NCBI RefSeq assembly: GCF_030658505.1
Contig: NZ_JAUTXR010000114.1
Coordinates: forward strand, 1 to 64,000
Source of the DNA: Stenotrophomonas raiganjensis (SeqCode)
GTDB lineage: Bacteria > Pseudomonadota > Gammaproteobacteria > Xanthomonadales > Xanthomonadaceae
DNA: 64,000 nt
Reading direction: 5' to 3'
Part shown: one piece after another, positions 15,929 through 25,829 of the stretch
How positions within the stretch are numbered: the first letter of the stretch is position 1
Layout: every line of letters begins with the position of its first letter
Position numbers and translations under genes: made by a program
The notes under the pieces: generated by a model
Databases searched by the model: none
What the model saw: only the letters and a program-made list of their open reading frames with translations
What the model was told of the DNA's origin: nothing

Positions 15929-18661
15929 ATGACCCCACATGCCCCCGCCGTTACCCGGTTGGCGGTCGCGCTCGCCCTGGCGCTGGCAACGCCGCTGGTG
16001 GCGGCGCGCGGCGTCCCGCCCGGTTTCGAGGATCTGGTTGAAGGCCAGACCGAACAACTCGACATCCAGCTGTTCGGCCGCTCGGCCGGGCTGTCGCCGG
16101 TACGCGTGACCCTGGAACACGTGCAGCTGGAAGCGCCCGAGCAGGTGCTGCAGTCGCTCGATCTGTCAGCCGAGGCGCAGGCCGTGCTGCTGCCTGCGTT
16201 GTCGCAACCGATGCCGCGCAACAGCCACCTGGCCTGCCGCTTCGGTGGCGCGACTGCCGGTTGCGGCTATCTCGACCCACCGGAGGACCCCGCTGCCGTG
16301 CGCGCGCTGTACGACGAAGGCGAGGGCGCGGTGCGCCTGTTCGTTGCCCGCCAGTGGATTCCCGGCGAGCCAGCCGCAGAACGTTTCCACACCGTCAGCG
16401 CCAATGCCGAGAACGCCTTCCTGCACCAGCAGGTGATCAATGTCAGTGGCGGCCGCGACTACCAGGTGCTGTCCGCGCGTGGCACCGGCGTGCTGGGCCT
16501 GTTCGATCGCGGGCACGCCTTTGCCGAATGGAACTTCAATCAGCAGCGCTACCGCAGCCGCAGCAGCGACAGCGCGTTCCAGTTCGACAACGTCTATTAC
16601 CGCCATGACCTGGGGCAGGCGCACTACCTGCAGGCCGGGCGCATGGACCGCCGCAACCTGTCCAGTCCGCAGGGCGGCACCTTCAGTTTCAGCATGCTGC
16701 CGCTGGACCGCTTCCAGGGCGTGCGCGTGGGCACCACTCAGGCCTATGTGGATGCCGATGCCGCCGTGCAGGCCACGCCGTTGACCGTGCTGCTGGCCCG
16801 CGACGCGCGCGTGGATGCCTACGACGGCACGCGCCTGCTGCAGACCTCTTACCTGCAGGCCGGCATCAACCAGATCGATACCCGCACCTTCCCGTTCGGC
16901 AACTACACCGTCACCCTGCGCATCTACGAAGACGGCGTGCTGGTGCGTACCGAAGACGCGCCGTTCGACAAGGGCGGCGACTGGACCAACAGCCAGTGGC
17001 AATGGTTCGTGCAGGGTGGCAGGCGCAACGAGCGCCGTAGTGATCGCTTTGATGGCGAACGCGTGGCGGTGGCCGGCATGCGCGTGCCGCTGGGCCGCGA
17101 CGTGGCGATGGTGGCCGGCGCCGCCGACCTGGGCGGTTTCCGCTATGGCGAGCTGCGCGTAGACCTGCGCCGCCTGTACGCCACCCAGGAACTGCGCGCC
17201 AGCTTCGGCGGCATGCGCGGCAACGATGGCAGCACCGGCCAGCAGCACCAGCTGTCGTACCGCCGCACCGCGTCCTGGAACATCTACCAGCAGCGCATGC
17301 GCGGCAAGGCCTGCCAGTTCGAGGCCGACGCCCGCGACCAGTTGGGCTGCACCAATTCGCTCAGCGCCTCGATGGCGCTGCCGCTGGCCGGTGGCAGCGC
17401 CTATGTGGGCTACACGCGTCGGCAGACCTGGCGCGCCGGGCGCATCCTGCCGGGTGCGGAAGACGATCCGCTGGCCGGGCTGGACCCGCTGCTGCCGCCG
17501 CCGTCGCCGTGGCAACCGCGCCGCGAGCCGCAGCTCAGCCGCACCTGGCAGGCCAGCTTCAGCCGCAGCCATCGCTGGCAAGATTTCAGCGTCTCCACCC
17601 GCATGGGTGTGTGGCAGCAGCGTGCCAGCGACAGCCTGCGTGGCAGTGACCAACGCGACCGCGGCATCTACTTCAACCTGAGTCTGACCCGCTTGCTGCG
17701 CGGTACCGCCGGCAGCGGCCAGCGCCGCTACAGCGTGGACGTGCGCCAGCCGCAGCACCAGCGCCCGGACATCAACTACAGCGTCGGCCACAGCTTGCGC
17801 CAGGAGGTGGACGCGCAGTACCGCGAGCTGTCGGCCGAACTGCGCGCCAACAACAGCGACCGTTACAGCGCCACGCTCAGCGGCCAGCTGCAGAACAGCC
17901 TCGGCCAGAGTGGCGCCACGCTGGCGCACTACCAGCAGCGCGGCCGCAGCGAGACCGCCTACAGCGGCATGCACAGCTCTGGCTTTGCACTGGGCAAGCG
18001 CGGCTTCTACTGGAGCGGCAGCAACGGCGCCGACGCCGGCCTGGCCGTGCAGGTGGCCGACACCGACGACGTCGACCTGCGTGGCGTGGCGGCCGAACTG
18101 CAGGTGGGCGGCCTGCGCAGGCAACGCCTGCAGATCGGCGAGCGCCGCCTGCTGCCGCTGTCGTCGTACCAGGCGCACCGCGCCGAAGTACAGGACGCCA
18201 GCACGCTGGACAGCATTGCCGCCATCCGCGTGACCGGCGTGGGTGGCGCGCGGCCGATGTTCCTCAGCCCCGGGCGGCTGATGCGCATGCCGGTGCCGAT
18301 CGAGGTGACCTACACCTTCATCGGCAATGCCAAGGATCTTGCCGGAGCGCCGCTGGGTGGCGCCCGCATCCTCAACGCGCCGGTACCCGGCACCAGCGCC
18401 AACGGCGGCTTCGTTGCCGACTTCCCGCGTCGCGAAACAACGCTGTACCTGCTGCAGGACGACCGCCTGCTGCACTGCCCGCTGCAGGTGCGCGAGCGCC
18501 GCCAGGTGGTGCTGCTGGTCGGCGCCGTGCACTGCGAGCCGCTGGCAGTGGCCCAGCTGCCGGCAGAGATCCGCCAGCAGGCCCGCGTGACCCGCCTGCT
18601 GCAGGAACGCGCCTTGATTGCCGCCACGCCCCAGACCGCTGCTGCAGGAGGAACGCCATGA
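15929..18661 (+). CDS. CS1/Cbl-type fimbrial outer-membrane usher
   Basis: This 910-residue outer-membrane translocon secretes and assembles the pilin subunits. The N-terminus has a signal peptide (RLAVALALALATPLVAARG). The family features of the alternate CooC/CblC ushers are seen: GVFDRGHAFAEWNF-like and YYRHDLGQAHYLQAGRMDRRNLSS regions, and LQTSYLQAGINQIDTRTFPFGNYTVTLRIYEDG in the plug region. Long stretches alternate polar and aromatic residues, as in beta-barrels. The C-terminus has a small cysteine pair (LLHCPLQV, AVHCEPL). The stop codon overlaps the next gene's ATG by four bases. Length is close to other CS1-type ushers (about 840-900). Confidence 0.9.
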   Translation: MTPHAPAVTRLAVALALALATPLVAARGVPPGFEDLVEGQTEQLDIQLFGRSAGLSPVRVTLEHVQLEAPEQVLQSLDLSAEAQAVLLPALSQPMPRNSHLACRFGGATAGCGYLDPPEDPAAVRALYDEGEGAVRLFVARQWIPGEPAAERFHTVSANAENAFLHQQVINVSGGRDYQVLSARGTGVLGLFDRGHAFAEWNFNQQRYRSRSSDSAFQFDNVYYRHDLGQAHYLQAGRMDRRNLSSPQGGTFSFSMLPLDRFQGVRVGTTQAYVDADAAVQATPLTVLLARDARVDAYDGTRLLQTSYLQAGINQIDTRTFPFGNYTVTLRIYEDGVLVRTEDAPFDKGGDWTNSQWQWFVQGGRRNERRSDRFDGERVAVAGMRVPLGRDVAMVAGAADLGGFRYGELRVDLRRLYATQELRASFGGMRGNDGSTGQQHQLSYRRTASWNIYQQRMRGKACQFEADARDQLGCTNSLSASMALPLAGGSAYVGYTRRQTWRAGRILPGAEDDPLAGLDPLLPPPSPWQPRREPQLSRTWQASFSRSHRWQDFSVSTRMGVWQQRASDSLRGSDQRDRGIYFNLSLTRLLRGTAGSGQRRYSVDVRQPQHQRPDINYSVGHSLRQEVDAQYRELSAELRANNSDRYSATLSGQLQNSLGQSGATLAHYQQRGRSETAYSGMHSSGFALGKRGFYWSGSNGADAGLAVQVADTDDVDLRGVAAELQVGGLRRQRLQIGERRLLPLSSYQAHRAEVQDASTLDSIAAIRVTGVGGARPMFLSPGRLMRMPVPIEVTYTFIGNAKDLAGAPLGGARILNAPVPGTSANGGFVADFPRRETTLYLLQDDRLLHCPLQVRERRQVVLLVGAVHCEPLAVAQLPAEIRQQARVTRLLQERALIAATPQTAAAGGTP

Positions 18662-19791
18662 ACCGGCGTGTGTTGTTGGTGTTGATGCTGGTGTGTGCGC
18701 TGGTGGTGCTGGCGCCGAGGGCGTGGGCGCAGTGGCCGCCGGAGACGCATCCGACGGACCAGAGCCGGGACATCGTGATGAGCTGGGATCGCTCGGCGGT
18801 GCCGGGTGATGTGGAGCTGTGGGCGCCGCGGACGGTGCTGGGGTTCAGTCACGACCTGGCGTTCAAGTATGGGCAGATCCATGTGGTTTGTGGGTCTGCT
18901 TCTGATAGTGAGTTTGGGAAATGTGCCGTAGATGGTGAGCCGGGACAGTCGCTTGGCATAAGTAACGTTGCCCTGCTGTTCGTAGAACAGAGAAGCGGCC
19001 TGCGTACTGAGCTTCGAGCGGAGGGGTATCTGCAGAGGATCATGTCGGACTGGATCTGCGCCAGTGACTACTGGGACACGGCTAGAAGACATCTGAATGC
19101 GTCCTTCTGGTTCGAGTGCGGCTCGGGTAAGCCAGCGGGTACCGGGGCGAACCTTGAGGTTCCAGCTGCAGAACTCTCCAGACTCGTCGCAGGCCACTGG
19201 AAGGCCACAATGCGCCTGAACATCAAGGCCGATCCCGCCGCAGCACCGGTCGCCACGGCCACCTTCAACTTCGACTTCACCGTCACCGACTACGACGCGA
19301 TCTCGATCTACTTTCCCGGCTTCGATGGCATTTCGCCGCTGGTCAACATGGACCTGCGCTACGACCCCATCCGCAAGGTGGTCGGCGGTTACAAGGATGT
19401 GGACATGTGCCTGTACGACGGCGTGGGCTCGCAGAGCGAGTTCCTCGGCGTCACCGTGCGCGACAGCGGCCCACGACCCCCACCAGGGCGTGACTACGCG
19501 GTCTGGCACGGGGACGGTGGCAGCGATGACACCCAGCGCCTGGACTATCAGGTCAGCCTGAACTACGGCGGCAACCGCCTGGCGATGAAGAACGGCGAGG
19601 AACAACTGCTGCGCGGCATCGACGGCGCGCAGTTGCGGCTGGTGATGCTGCCGGGCATCAGTCAGCCCGTGTACTGCGTGCCCACGCCGTTGACGCTGGA
19701 AACCCCGCCTACGCCCATCGCCAGCAAGCGTCCCGGCCTCTACGACGGCGAGTTGACGGTAGAGCTGCGCGTGCCGACCGCCAAACCCTGA
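18658..19791 (+). CDS. CblD/CooD-like fimbrial tip (minor) subunit
   Basis: This 377-residue exported protein probably sits at the fimbrial tip, where it starts assembly and may bind receptors. The signal peptide is MNRRVLLVLMLVCALVVLAPRAWA. Several cysteines (VVCGS, GKCAV, WICASD, WFECGSG, VDMCLYDG, VYCVP) suggest disulfides. The C-terminal half (FNFDFTVTDYDAISIYFPGFDGISPLVNMDLRYDP, MCLYDGVGSQSEF) resembles CblD/CooD proteins. Start is coupled to the usher stop (ATGA). The region about 18840-19150, encoding the N-terminal putative receptor-binding part, is noticeably poorer in G/C than the flanking DNA. This suggests recombination or diversifying exchange there. Confidence 0.87.
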   Translation: MNRRVLLVLMLVCALVVLAPRAWAQWPPETHPTDQSRDIVMSWDRSAVPGDVELWAPRTVLGFSHDLAFKYGQIHVVCGSASDSEFGKCAVDGEPGQSLGISNVALLFVEQRSGLRTELRAEGYLQRIMSDWICASDYWDTARRHLNASFWFECGSGKPAGTGANLEVPAAELSRLVAGHWKATMRLNIKADPAAAPVATATFNFDFTVTDYDAISIYFPGFDGISPLVNMDLRYDPIRKVVGGYKDVDMCLYDGVGSQSEFLGVTVRDSGPRPPPGRDYAVWHGDGGSDDTQRLDYQVSLNYGGNRLAMKNGEEQLLRGIDGAQLRLVMLPGISQPVYCVPTPLTLETPPTPIASKRPGLYDGELTVELRVPTAKP

Positions 19792-19808
19792 TCCCACGGA
19801 GCCTGATC

Positions 19809-20516
19809 ATGAAGAAGCTGCTGTTCTGTCTGTTGCCGTTAAGCGCGCTGCTGGCCCCACCGGCACATGCCAACCTCTCCATCCATCCGATGCGCGCGGC
19901 CGTCGATGGCAAGCGCGGTACGCAGATTCGCGTCTACTCGCACTCCACCCAGCCGCAGTACGTGCAGGCGCGCCTGCTGCGCATCTCGAATCCCGCGCAG
20001 GTTGGCGAGGAAGAGGTGGAAATGGAGGCGGCCGATGCCGCGGTCGCCATCACGCCTGGAAAGTTCGCACTCAGTGGCGGAGGCAATCGCCTGATCCGGG
20101 TCATTCCGCTGCGTACTGTCGAGAAGGAAGCGGCGTACCGAGTCTATTTCGAGGGGGTAAGGGGCCCGGATGGAACCCTTCTCGAAGGCGACGAGCAGGC
20201 TGCCCAAGCCAACGTCGGCGTCAGTCTGGTATGGGGCGCGTTGGTGAACGTGTTGCCCACCAACGGCAGCGTGGATCTGCAACTGCAGGGCGACACCCTG
20301 CGCAACGTGGGGACCTTGCGGGTCGGCATCACCGGACTGGCCGAGTGCAGCGCAAGCGGTGCCTGCACGACCCACGACTTCGCCAAAAGCCTGTACCCGG
20401 ACGCGGAGCTGAAGCTGCCGTTCCAGCCTCAACCGGGCAATACCGTGCAGCTGCACTACCGCCTGTCCAAGGACGGCTACCGCGAGCACACAACAACTCT
20501 GGCGCCGAGCGCCTGA
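19809..20516 (+). CDS. CS1/Cbl-type periplasmic fimbrial chaperone
   Basis: This is a 235-residue periplasmic chaperone that caps pilin subunits and delivers them to the usher. The signal peptide is MKKLLFCLLPLSALLAPPAHA. It is followed by NLSIHPMRAAVDGKRGTQIRVYSHSTQPQYVQARLLRI and NRLIRVIPLRTVEKEAAYRVYFEGV, the subunit-binding strand region of this family. The C-terminal domain has one Cys pair (ECSASGACTTHD). It is the last gene of the operon. In the Coo and Cbl operons the chaperone gene usually comes first, so the order here (pilin, usher, tip, chaperone) is a variant. Confidence 0.88.
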   Translation: MKKLLFCLLPLSALLAPPAHANLSIHPMRAAVDGKRGTQIRVYSHSTQPQYVQARLLRISNPAQVGEEEVEMEAADAAVAITPGKFALSGGGNRLIRVIPLRTVEKEAAYRVYFEGVRGPDGTLLEGDEQAAQANVGVSLVWGALVNVLPTNGSVDLQLQGDTLRNVGTLRVGITGLAECSASGACTTHDFAKSLYPDAELKLPFQPQPGNTVQLHYRLSKDGYREHTTTLAPSA

Positions 20517-20524
20517 CCATTCCT

Positions 20525-20556
20525 GGCCCTGCGCTGTTCGCGGGGCCTCATTTTCG
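20525..20556 (+). terminator. Likely terminator of the fimbrial operon
   Basis: GGCCCTGCG pairs with CGCGGGGCC (one G-U) around CTGTT, followed by TCATTTTCG. It lies between the chaperone stop and the autotransporter gene. Confidence 0.6.
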
Positions 20557-20579
20557 ATGTCCTGTTAAGGAGACAGAGC

Positions 20580-23500
20580 ATGAACCGCATCTATCGTCGT
20601 ATCTGGAGTGCCGCCAAGCAGTGCTGGGTGGTTGGCAGTGAGTTGAGCAGTCCGCGCGGCAAGTCCGCTGGAGGAAGAGCGCTATTGCTGGTGGCTGCAC
20701 TGGTGGGCCTCCCTGCCGCAGCGCATGAGCCTTCAGATGAAGCGGCTGAGCGCGAGCCGGAAGGCGCGAATTCCAGTCAACCGCCGGTGCCTTATCTGTT
20801 GCACTCTTCATTGTTCGCGAACCAGGTAAATGCTGAGTACAGGCAGGTGGCTCTGGTAAATGACGCCCAGTATCGGAATTCCACGATCAGCGGTGATATG
20901 CAGATGATACTGGGTTCACGCTCCAGCATCAGTGGCTGGGGGTCCGTGGTCTACGGCACCGGATCATCGCTGTCGGGGCTCGGAAGTATGCTTGTAGGAA
21001 ATTCATCGATCGCGCGCGGCGACAGGAACGTCGTCGTTGGATACGGATCTGAGGCCAGTGGATACGCGACAGTCGTAGGTGCCAGATCGATCGCATCAGG
21101 AATTGGTGCAACCGCTCTGGGGCATGACGCCAGGGCATACTCGAGCAACTCCATTGCGGTGGGCAGCGGTGCCAGGACTGTCGAAAGTTCGGCGGGTGTT
21201 TCCCGCATTGCTATTGGCGGGAACGCTTTTGCTGGAACGGCGGGATACTCCGGCGCCATCGCGTTGGGAGGGAACGCACGTGCCGAGTACAGTGGAGTTG
21301 CGCTGGGGCATCATGCCTTGGCGAGCGCCAATGGCTCGGTTGCCATCGGAGCATACTCCGAGGCAACGGAAGGCAATTCGGTGTCCGTTGGCAGCTCATC
21401 GACGAAGCGGCGAGTGACCAATGTGGACGATGCGCGATTGAACGCCAGCAGCACGGATGCCGTCACCGGTAAGCAGCTATACGCCACGCATTTGCTGGCG
21501 CAATCAACATCAGATCGCGTTGAAGCCGACGCACTGGCGCTCGGCAAGGGAGCCGTGGCGGAGTCGGATAGCTCCCGTGGTGCAAGTACAGCGCTGGGCA
21601 ATAACGCAAAGGGTTACAACGGAGCGAGCGTTGCGCTTGGCGACGACGCACGGGCAGGCGTAGATGTGTCAGGAAACAAGGTCAATGGCAGGACGGGAGG
21701 GGTCTCGGTCGGCTCCGGTACGCGCAGTGCCCACGGCGCCGTTGCTATGGGGCACAAGGCAGTTGCGGGTGGCAACTTCTCCGTTGCGATCGGCACCGAT
21801 GCCGTGGCCAATGAAGAGTTGAGTACTGCCTTCGGAAAGAGCAGTATCGCGGGCGCTCAGCAGACGACGGCCTTGGGGCGAGGGACACAGGCAACGGCGA
21901 AATTTGCAACGGCAGTGGGCAATCTAGCCAGGGCAACGGGCATCAGTTCGCTCGCCCTTGGACACAGCGCACATGCTGGGCATGAGGACGCCGTTGCGAT
22001 CGGCGCCGGTTCGGTAACCGCTTCGGCCAGCTCCGTTTCGGTCGGTAGCGCCAGCAGGAAGCGGAAGATCCAGTACATTGCCGATGGTGTGGTGGGTTCT
22101 GGCAGCACCGATGCCATCACGGGCAACCAGCTGTTCCAGACCAATACCCGTCTCTCGGCCGTGGAGAAGACTGCAGGCGATGTCACGGGTGAACTGGCCA
22201 CGGTGAAGTCAATCGCACAGGCTGCCACGAACCGCATCGACGCCACCAATGTCGCACTCGGTAAAGGCGCCACTGCGGAGAATGCGAGCTTCGGGATCAG
22301 CACTGCACTTGGGAACAACGCCAAAGCGTACAACGGCCGCAGCGTAGCGCTGGGCGAAGACGCGCGCGCTGGTGTGGATGCGGACGGTAACAAGGTGGCC
22401 AACCAGAACGCGGGTGTCTCGGTCGGCGCCGGAACTCGCAGCGCTAACGGCGCCGTCGCAACCGGCTTCCGTGCCAACGCAAGCGGCAATTTCTCTATTG
22501 CTGTAGGCGGCGACGCCAAGGCCGAGGCAGAGCACGGTACGGCGATTGGCTATCTGAGCAAGGCCAGTGCCAGCCAGGCCACCTCACTGGGGCGTGGCAG
22601 CGAGGCGACGGCGCAGTTCGCCAGCGCTTTGGGCAATCTGGCCAAGGCTACGAATACCAGCGCCATCGCGCTGGGTGACCGCGCCCAGGCCTCGCATGAG
22701 AACGCCGTTGCGCTGGGTGCAGGTGCAGTGACCGCCTCGGCCAATTCGGTATCGGTTGGCAGCGCAAGCAGGAAGCGGAAGATCCAGTACATCGCCGATG
22801 GCGCGGTGGGAGCCGGCAGTACCGATGCCATCACCGGCAATCAGCTTCATGCGACCAATCAGGCCGTGACCAAGGCCCAGACAGCAGCTGAGGCAGCGAC
22901 GACCACCGCCAATGCTGCAAGGGTGGAATCGGGAAAGGCGCTGGCCGAGACGGTGGCGCTGGGTGGCCTGATCAACCAGGCCGCTGTCAATGGCAGTGTT
23001 CGTTTGGGTGAGAAGAACAGCGGCACCGTGCTAGATGTGCGCAACAGCGCGAATGCGAATCGGAGGCTGACCGGTGTGGCCGATGGCGTGGTCAGCACCA
23101 GCAGCTACGAGGCTGTCAACGGCAGGCAGCTCAATGCCACCAATGAGAAGGTGGGGGCTGTGGAAGGCATGGCCACCTCTGCAGCTGCGGACGCGACCCT
23201 GGCAAAGGCGGACGCGGCCAAGGCGCTGGCCGAAACAGCGGTTCTGGGCGGGCTGGTGGCGCAGGTTTCCGCGTCTGGCGATGTGCGTATGGGAGAGAAG
23301 AACAGCGGTACGACCCTGAATGTGCGTAATAGTGCAAATGCCAACCGGAAGATCAGTGGTGTGGCGGATGGAGCCTTGAGTGCCAGTAGCGCCGAGGCTG
23401 TGTCAGGGAGGCAGCTGTACTCAAGTAATGCTCGGATCGCAGCCCTGGAAGATACAACTCAGTTTCTGAACATTGGCACGGCGCCTGCTAGCGAGCGTGC

Positions 23501-25760
23501 CGAGGCGGGGCCGGTAGGAGTCGCTGTAGGTAACTCAGCCAAGACCGGCAACGATGGGGGAACAGCAGTGGGTACACATGCGAAGGCACTCGGTAGAAAC
23601 TCCGTGGCCATTGGCCGTGCGTCAGTTGTGCATGAGGATTCTGATAGTGGATTTGCACTAGGTGCTGGAGCGGAGGTTGGCATTGCGGGAAGCGGCGCAC
23701 GGGGAGGTGTTGCAATCGGTGCTGGAGCAAAGGTGGGTGAAGGAGCGGATGGTTCGCTGGCACTCGGCGAAGGCTCTCAGGCGAATGAGGCCGGAGTGGC
23801 TTCCTTTGGAAGTGCGACTACTTATCGTCGTCTGGTGAACATCGCCCGAGGCACCGCCGACCACAACGCCACTACCATTTCCCAGCTCAAGGACTCCATC
23901 GCCACCCTTGGCGGCGGCGCAGGCATGGATGCCAGCGGCAACATCATTGCCCCGACCTACGCGGTGCAGGGTGGAACTCAGAGCACCGTTGAGGACGCGC
24001 TGATGGCACTCGATGGCGCTGTCATCACCGCAGGCCGTCGCGCGGACAAGGTGGAAGGCCAGCTGGGTTCGATCTTCCAGGATTCACCTTCGACCCGCGC
24101 CGACGGCATGAGCCAGATCGCGCTGAATGGCGTGAATGGCATGTTGCTGACCAACCTGGCTGACGGACGTGTGGCGCCAGGAAGCCGTGATGCCGTAACC
24201 GGCAGTCAGTTGTACGCCGCAGAGCAGAAGATCTCGCAGAATCGGAACGATCTGGAGGCGATGCGCAAGGAGCGGGAGATGGGCGAGCAGGCCATGCGTG
24301 GATTGGATGCGAGCGTCATCGACTACGGCGGTGCGCGTTTGACTGGTGTGGCTGAGGCAGGGCTGTCGGCTGATAGCTCGGATGTTGTGCGCGGTAGTCA
24401 GCTCTATGAGACCAACAGCCGTGTTTCGGAACTTGAGGACGTCGCACACTTTGTGAGTATCGGCTCAGCGCCCTTCAGTGAGCGCGCAGAAGCAGGTGTT
24501 GCAGGCGTTGCGGTGGGGAATTCTGCCAAGACGGGACTGGAGGGAGGAACCGCGGTAGGCACGTTTGCGGAGGCGATGGGGAAGAACTCCACGGCAATTG
24601 GTAGAGCGGCAACTGTCTCTGTGGATTCCGAGAGTGGATTCGCAATGGGGGTCGGTGCTCAGGTGGGCGGAGACGCTGGAGGCGCGCGATGGGGTGTGGC
24701 GATTGGTGCTGGCGCAAGCGTTGAAAGCGGGGCTCACGGCTCGCTAGCACTTGGATATGGTTCGAACGCAGATGAAGGTGGAGTTGTGTCATTTGGGAGC
24801 GTCGGCATCAAGCGCCGCCTCATAAACATCGCCAACGGCACCGCCAACCACAACGCTGCCACCGTAGGCCAGCTGCGTGGCGCACTGTCCGCCCTCGGCG
24901 GCGAAGTCGATACCAATGGCAACATCGTCGGCCCCAGCTTCAACGTGCAGGGCCAGTCCCAATCCACGCTCAATGGTGCATTGGAAGCGCTCGACGGCGC
25001 CGTCGTCAGCACCACCTCGCGCGTGAACCAGGTCGAATCCCAGCTCCGCTCCGTGTTCCAGGAAACCCCCTCGGTGCGCGCAGACGGTACCCGCCAGCTC
25101 ACCCTGGCCGGCGCCAACGGCATGGTCATCTCCAACGTGGCCAACGGCCTGATCGCGGCCGGCAGCCGCGATGCGGTCAATGGCGGCCAGCTGCATTCGA
25201 TGCAGCAGCAGATCAACGGCCGCATGGATGGTCTGGAGCAGCGCATCGATGATCAGCCGCAGGCCCGCGCCATGGCGGCAGCGTCCACGCCTTCGCCATC
25301 CACTGAAGAGATCACGCCGACGCCGGAAACCAGCGGTGCGCCGCAGATCGCCTCTACCGGTGAAGGTGACAAGCCCACGCCGGAGCCGAAGTCGAAGCAG
25401 GACGACACGCCCAAGCCGCAGGTCGACACCGCAGACCTGGAGAAGATGCTGGCCCGTGCCAACGAGTACACCGACGGTGCGATCAGCAACTTCGAGCGAC
25501 GCCTGGACAAGATGGACAAGCGCTTCAACCGCATGGCGGCGATGAGCAGCGCGCAGAGCGCGATGGCGATGAACACCGCCGGTTTGGCCACCTACAACCG
25601 CCTCGGTGCGGGCGTGGGCTACAGCGAGGGTGAGTCGGCGATGGCGGTGGGCTACCAGCGTGTGCTGAACGAGAAGGGTTCGGCCACCTTCAGCCTCAAT
25701 GGGGCGTTCACCAACAGCGGTGAGCGCAGCATGGGCGTCGGCGTGGGCATCGGCTGGTAA
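20580..25760 (+). CDS. YadA-like trimeric autotransporter adhesin (type Vc secretion)
   Basis: This 1,726-residue surface adhesin forms a trimer through its C-terminal anchor. The N-terminus is an extended signal peptide (ESPR, MNRIYRRIWSAAKQCWVVGSE, then a hydrophobic core ending AAAHE). The passenger is built of YadA-type head motifs (SVAIG, TALG, AVALG and variants) separated by neck/stalk motifs (STDAITGNQL, NRLTGVADG-like). Three internal duplications are plain: a ~200-residue head block at about 317-520 and 557-757, a ~90-residue GEKNSGT block repeated around 800 and 900, and a ~260-residue block at about 960-1215 and 1285-1540. A Pro/Thr/Glu-rich linker (1570-1620) and coiled coil precede the last ~70 residues, the beta-barrel anchor, which ends GVGVGIGW with the terminal aromatic residue. 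The start ATG follows AAGGAGA. Confidence 0.95.
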   Translation: MNRIYRRIWSAAKQCWVVGSELSSPRGKSAGGRALLLVAALVGLPAAAHEPSDEAAEREPEGANSSQPPVPYLLHSSLFANQVNAEYRQVALVNDAQYRNSTISGDMQMILGSRSSISGWGSVVYGTGSSLSGLGSMLVGNSSIARGDRNVVVGYGSEASGYATVVGARSIASGIGATALGHDARAYSSNSIAVGSGARTVESSAGVSRIAIGGNAFAGTAGYSGAIALGGNARAEYSGVALGHHALASANGSVAIGAYSEATEGNSVSVGSSSTKRRVTNVDDARLNASSTDAVTGKQLYATHLLAQSTSDRVEADALALGKGAVAESDSSRGASTALGNNAKGYNGASVALGDDARAGVDVSGNKVNGRTGGVSVGSGTRSAHGAVAMGHKAVAGGNFSVAIGTDAVANEELSTAFGKSSIAGAQQTTALGRGTQATAKFATAVGNLARATGISSLALGHSAHAGHEDAVAIGAGSVTASASSVSVGSASRKRKIQYIADGVVGSGSTDAITGNQLFQTNTRLSAVEKTAGDVTGELATVKSIAQAATNRIDATNVALGKGATAENASFGISTALGNNAKAYNGRSVALGEDARAGVDADGNKVANQNAGVSVGAGTRSANGAVATGFRANASGNFSIAVGGDAKAEAEHGTAIGYLSKASASQATSLGRGSEATAQFASALGNLAKATNTSAIALGDRAQASHENAVALGAGAVTASANSVSVGSASRKRKIQYIADGAVGAGSTDAITGNQLHATNQAVTKAQTAAEAATTTANAARVESGKALAETVALGGLINQAAVNGSVRLGEKNSGTVLDVRNSANANRRLTGVADGVVSTSSYEAVNGRQLNATNEKVGAVEGMATSAAADATLAKADAAKALAETAVLGGLVAQVSASGDVRMGEKNSGTTLNVRNSANANRKISGVADGALSASSAEAVSGRQLYSSNARIAALEDTTQFLNIGTAPASERAEAGPVGVAVGNSAKTGNDGGTAVGTHAKALGRNSVAIGRASVVHEDSDSGFALGAGAEVGIAGSGARGGVAIGAGAKVGEGADGSLALGEGSQANEAGVASFGSATTYRRLVNIARGTADHNATTISQLKDSIATLGGGAGMDASGNIIAPTYAVQGGTQSTVEDALMALDGAVITAGRRADKVEGQLGSIFQDSPSTRADGMSQIALNGVNGMLLTNLADGRVAPGSRDAVTGSQLYAAEQKISQNRNDLEAMRKEREMGEQAMRGLDASVIDYGGARLTGVAEAGLSADSSDVVRGSQLYETNSRVSELEDVAHFVSIGSAPFSERAEAGVAGVAVGNSAKTGLEGGTAVGTFAEAMGKNSTAIGRAATVSVDSESGFAMGVGAQVGGDAGGARWGVAIGAGASVESGAHGSLALGYGSNADEGGVVSFGSVGIKRRLINIANGTANHNAATVGQLRGALSALGGEVDTNGNIVGPSFNVQGQSQSTLNGALEALDGAVVSTTSRVNQVESQLRSVFQETPSVRADGTRQLTLAGANGMVISNVANGLIAAGSRDAVNGGQLHSMQQQINGRMDGLEQRIDDQPQARAMAAASTPSPSTEEITPTPETSGAPQIASTGEGDKPTPEPKSKQDDTPKPQVDTADLEKMLARANEYTDGAISNFERRLDKMDKRFNRMAAMSSAQSAMAMNTAGLATYNRLGAGVGYSEGESAMAVGYQRVLNEKGSATFSLNGAFTNSGERSMGVGVGIGW

Positions 25761-25829
25761 GCCATGCAGCCCCGGCGTGGTGCGCGTAACAAACCCCGCC
25801 GCGCCGGGGGCCTTGCCGAGGAGATGGCA

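Noticed and set aside
20580..25760. Duplicated adhesin blocks as tandem insertion sequences or a CRISPR array
   Set aside because: The repeats keep the reading frame and YadA head/neck motifs, and spacing and length do not suit either element.
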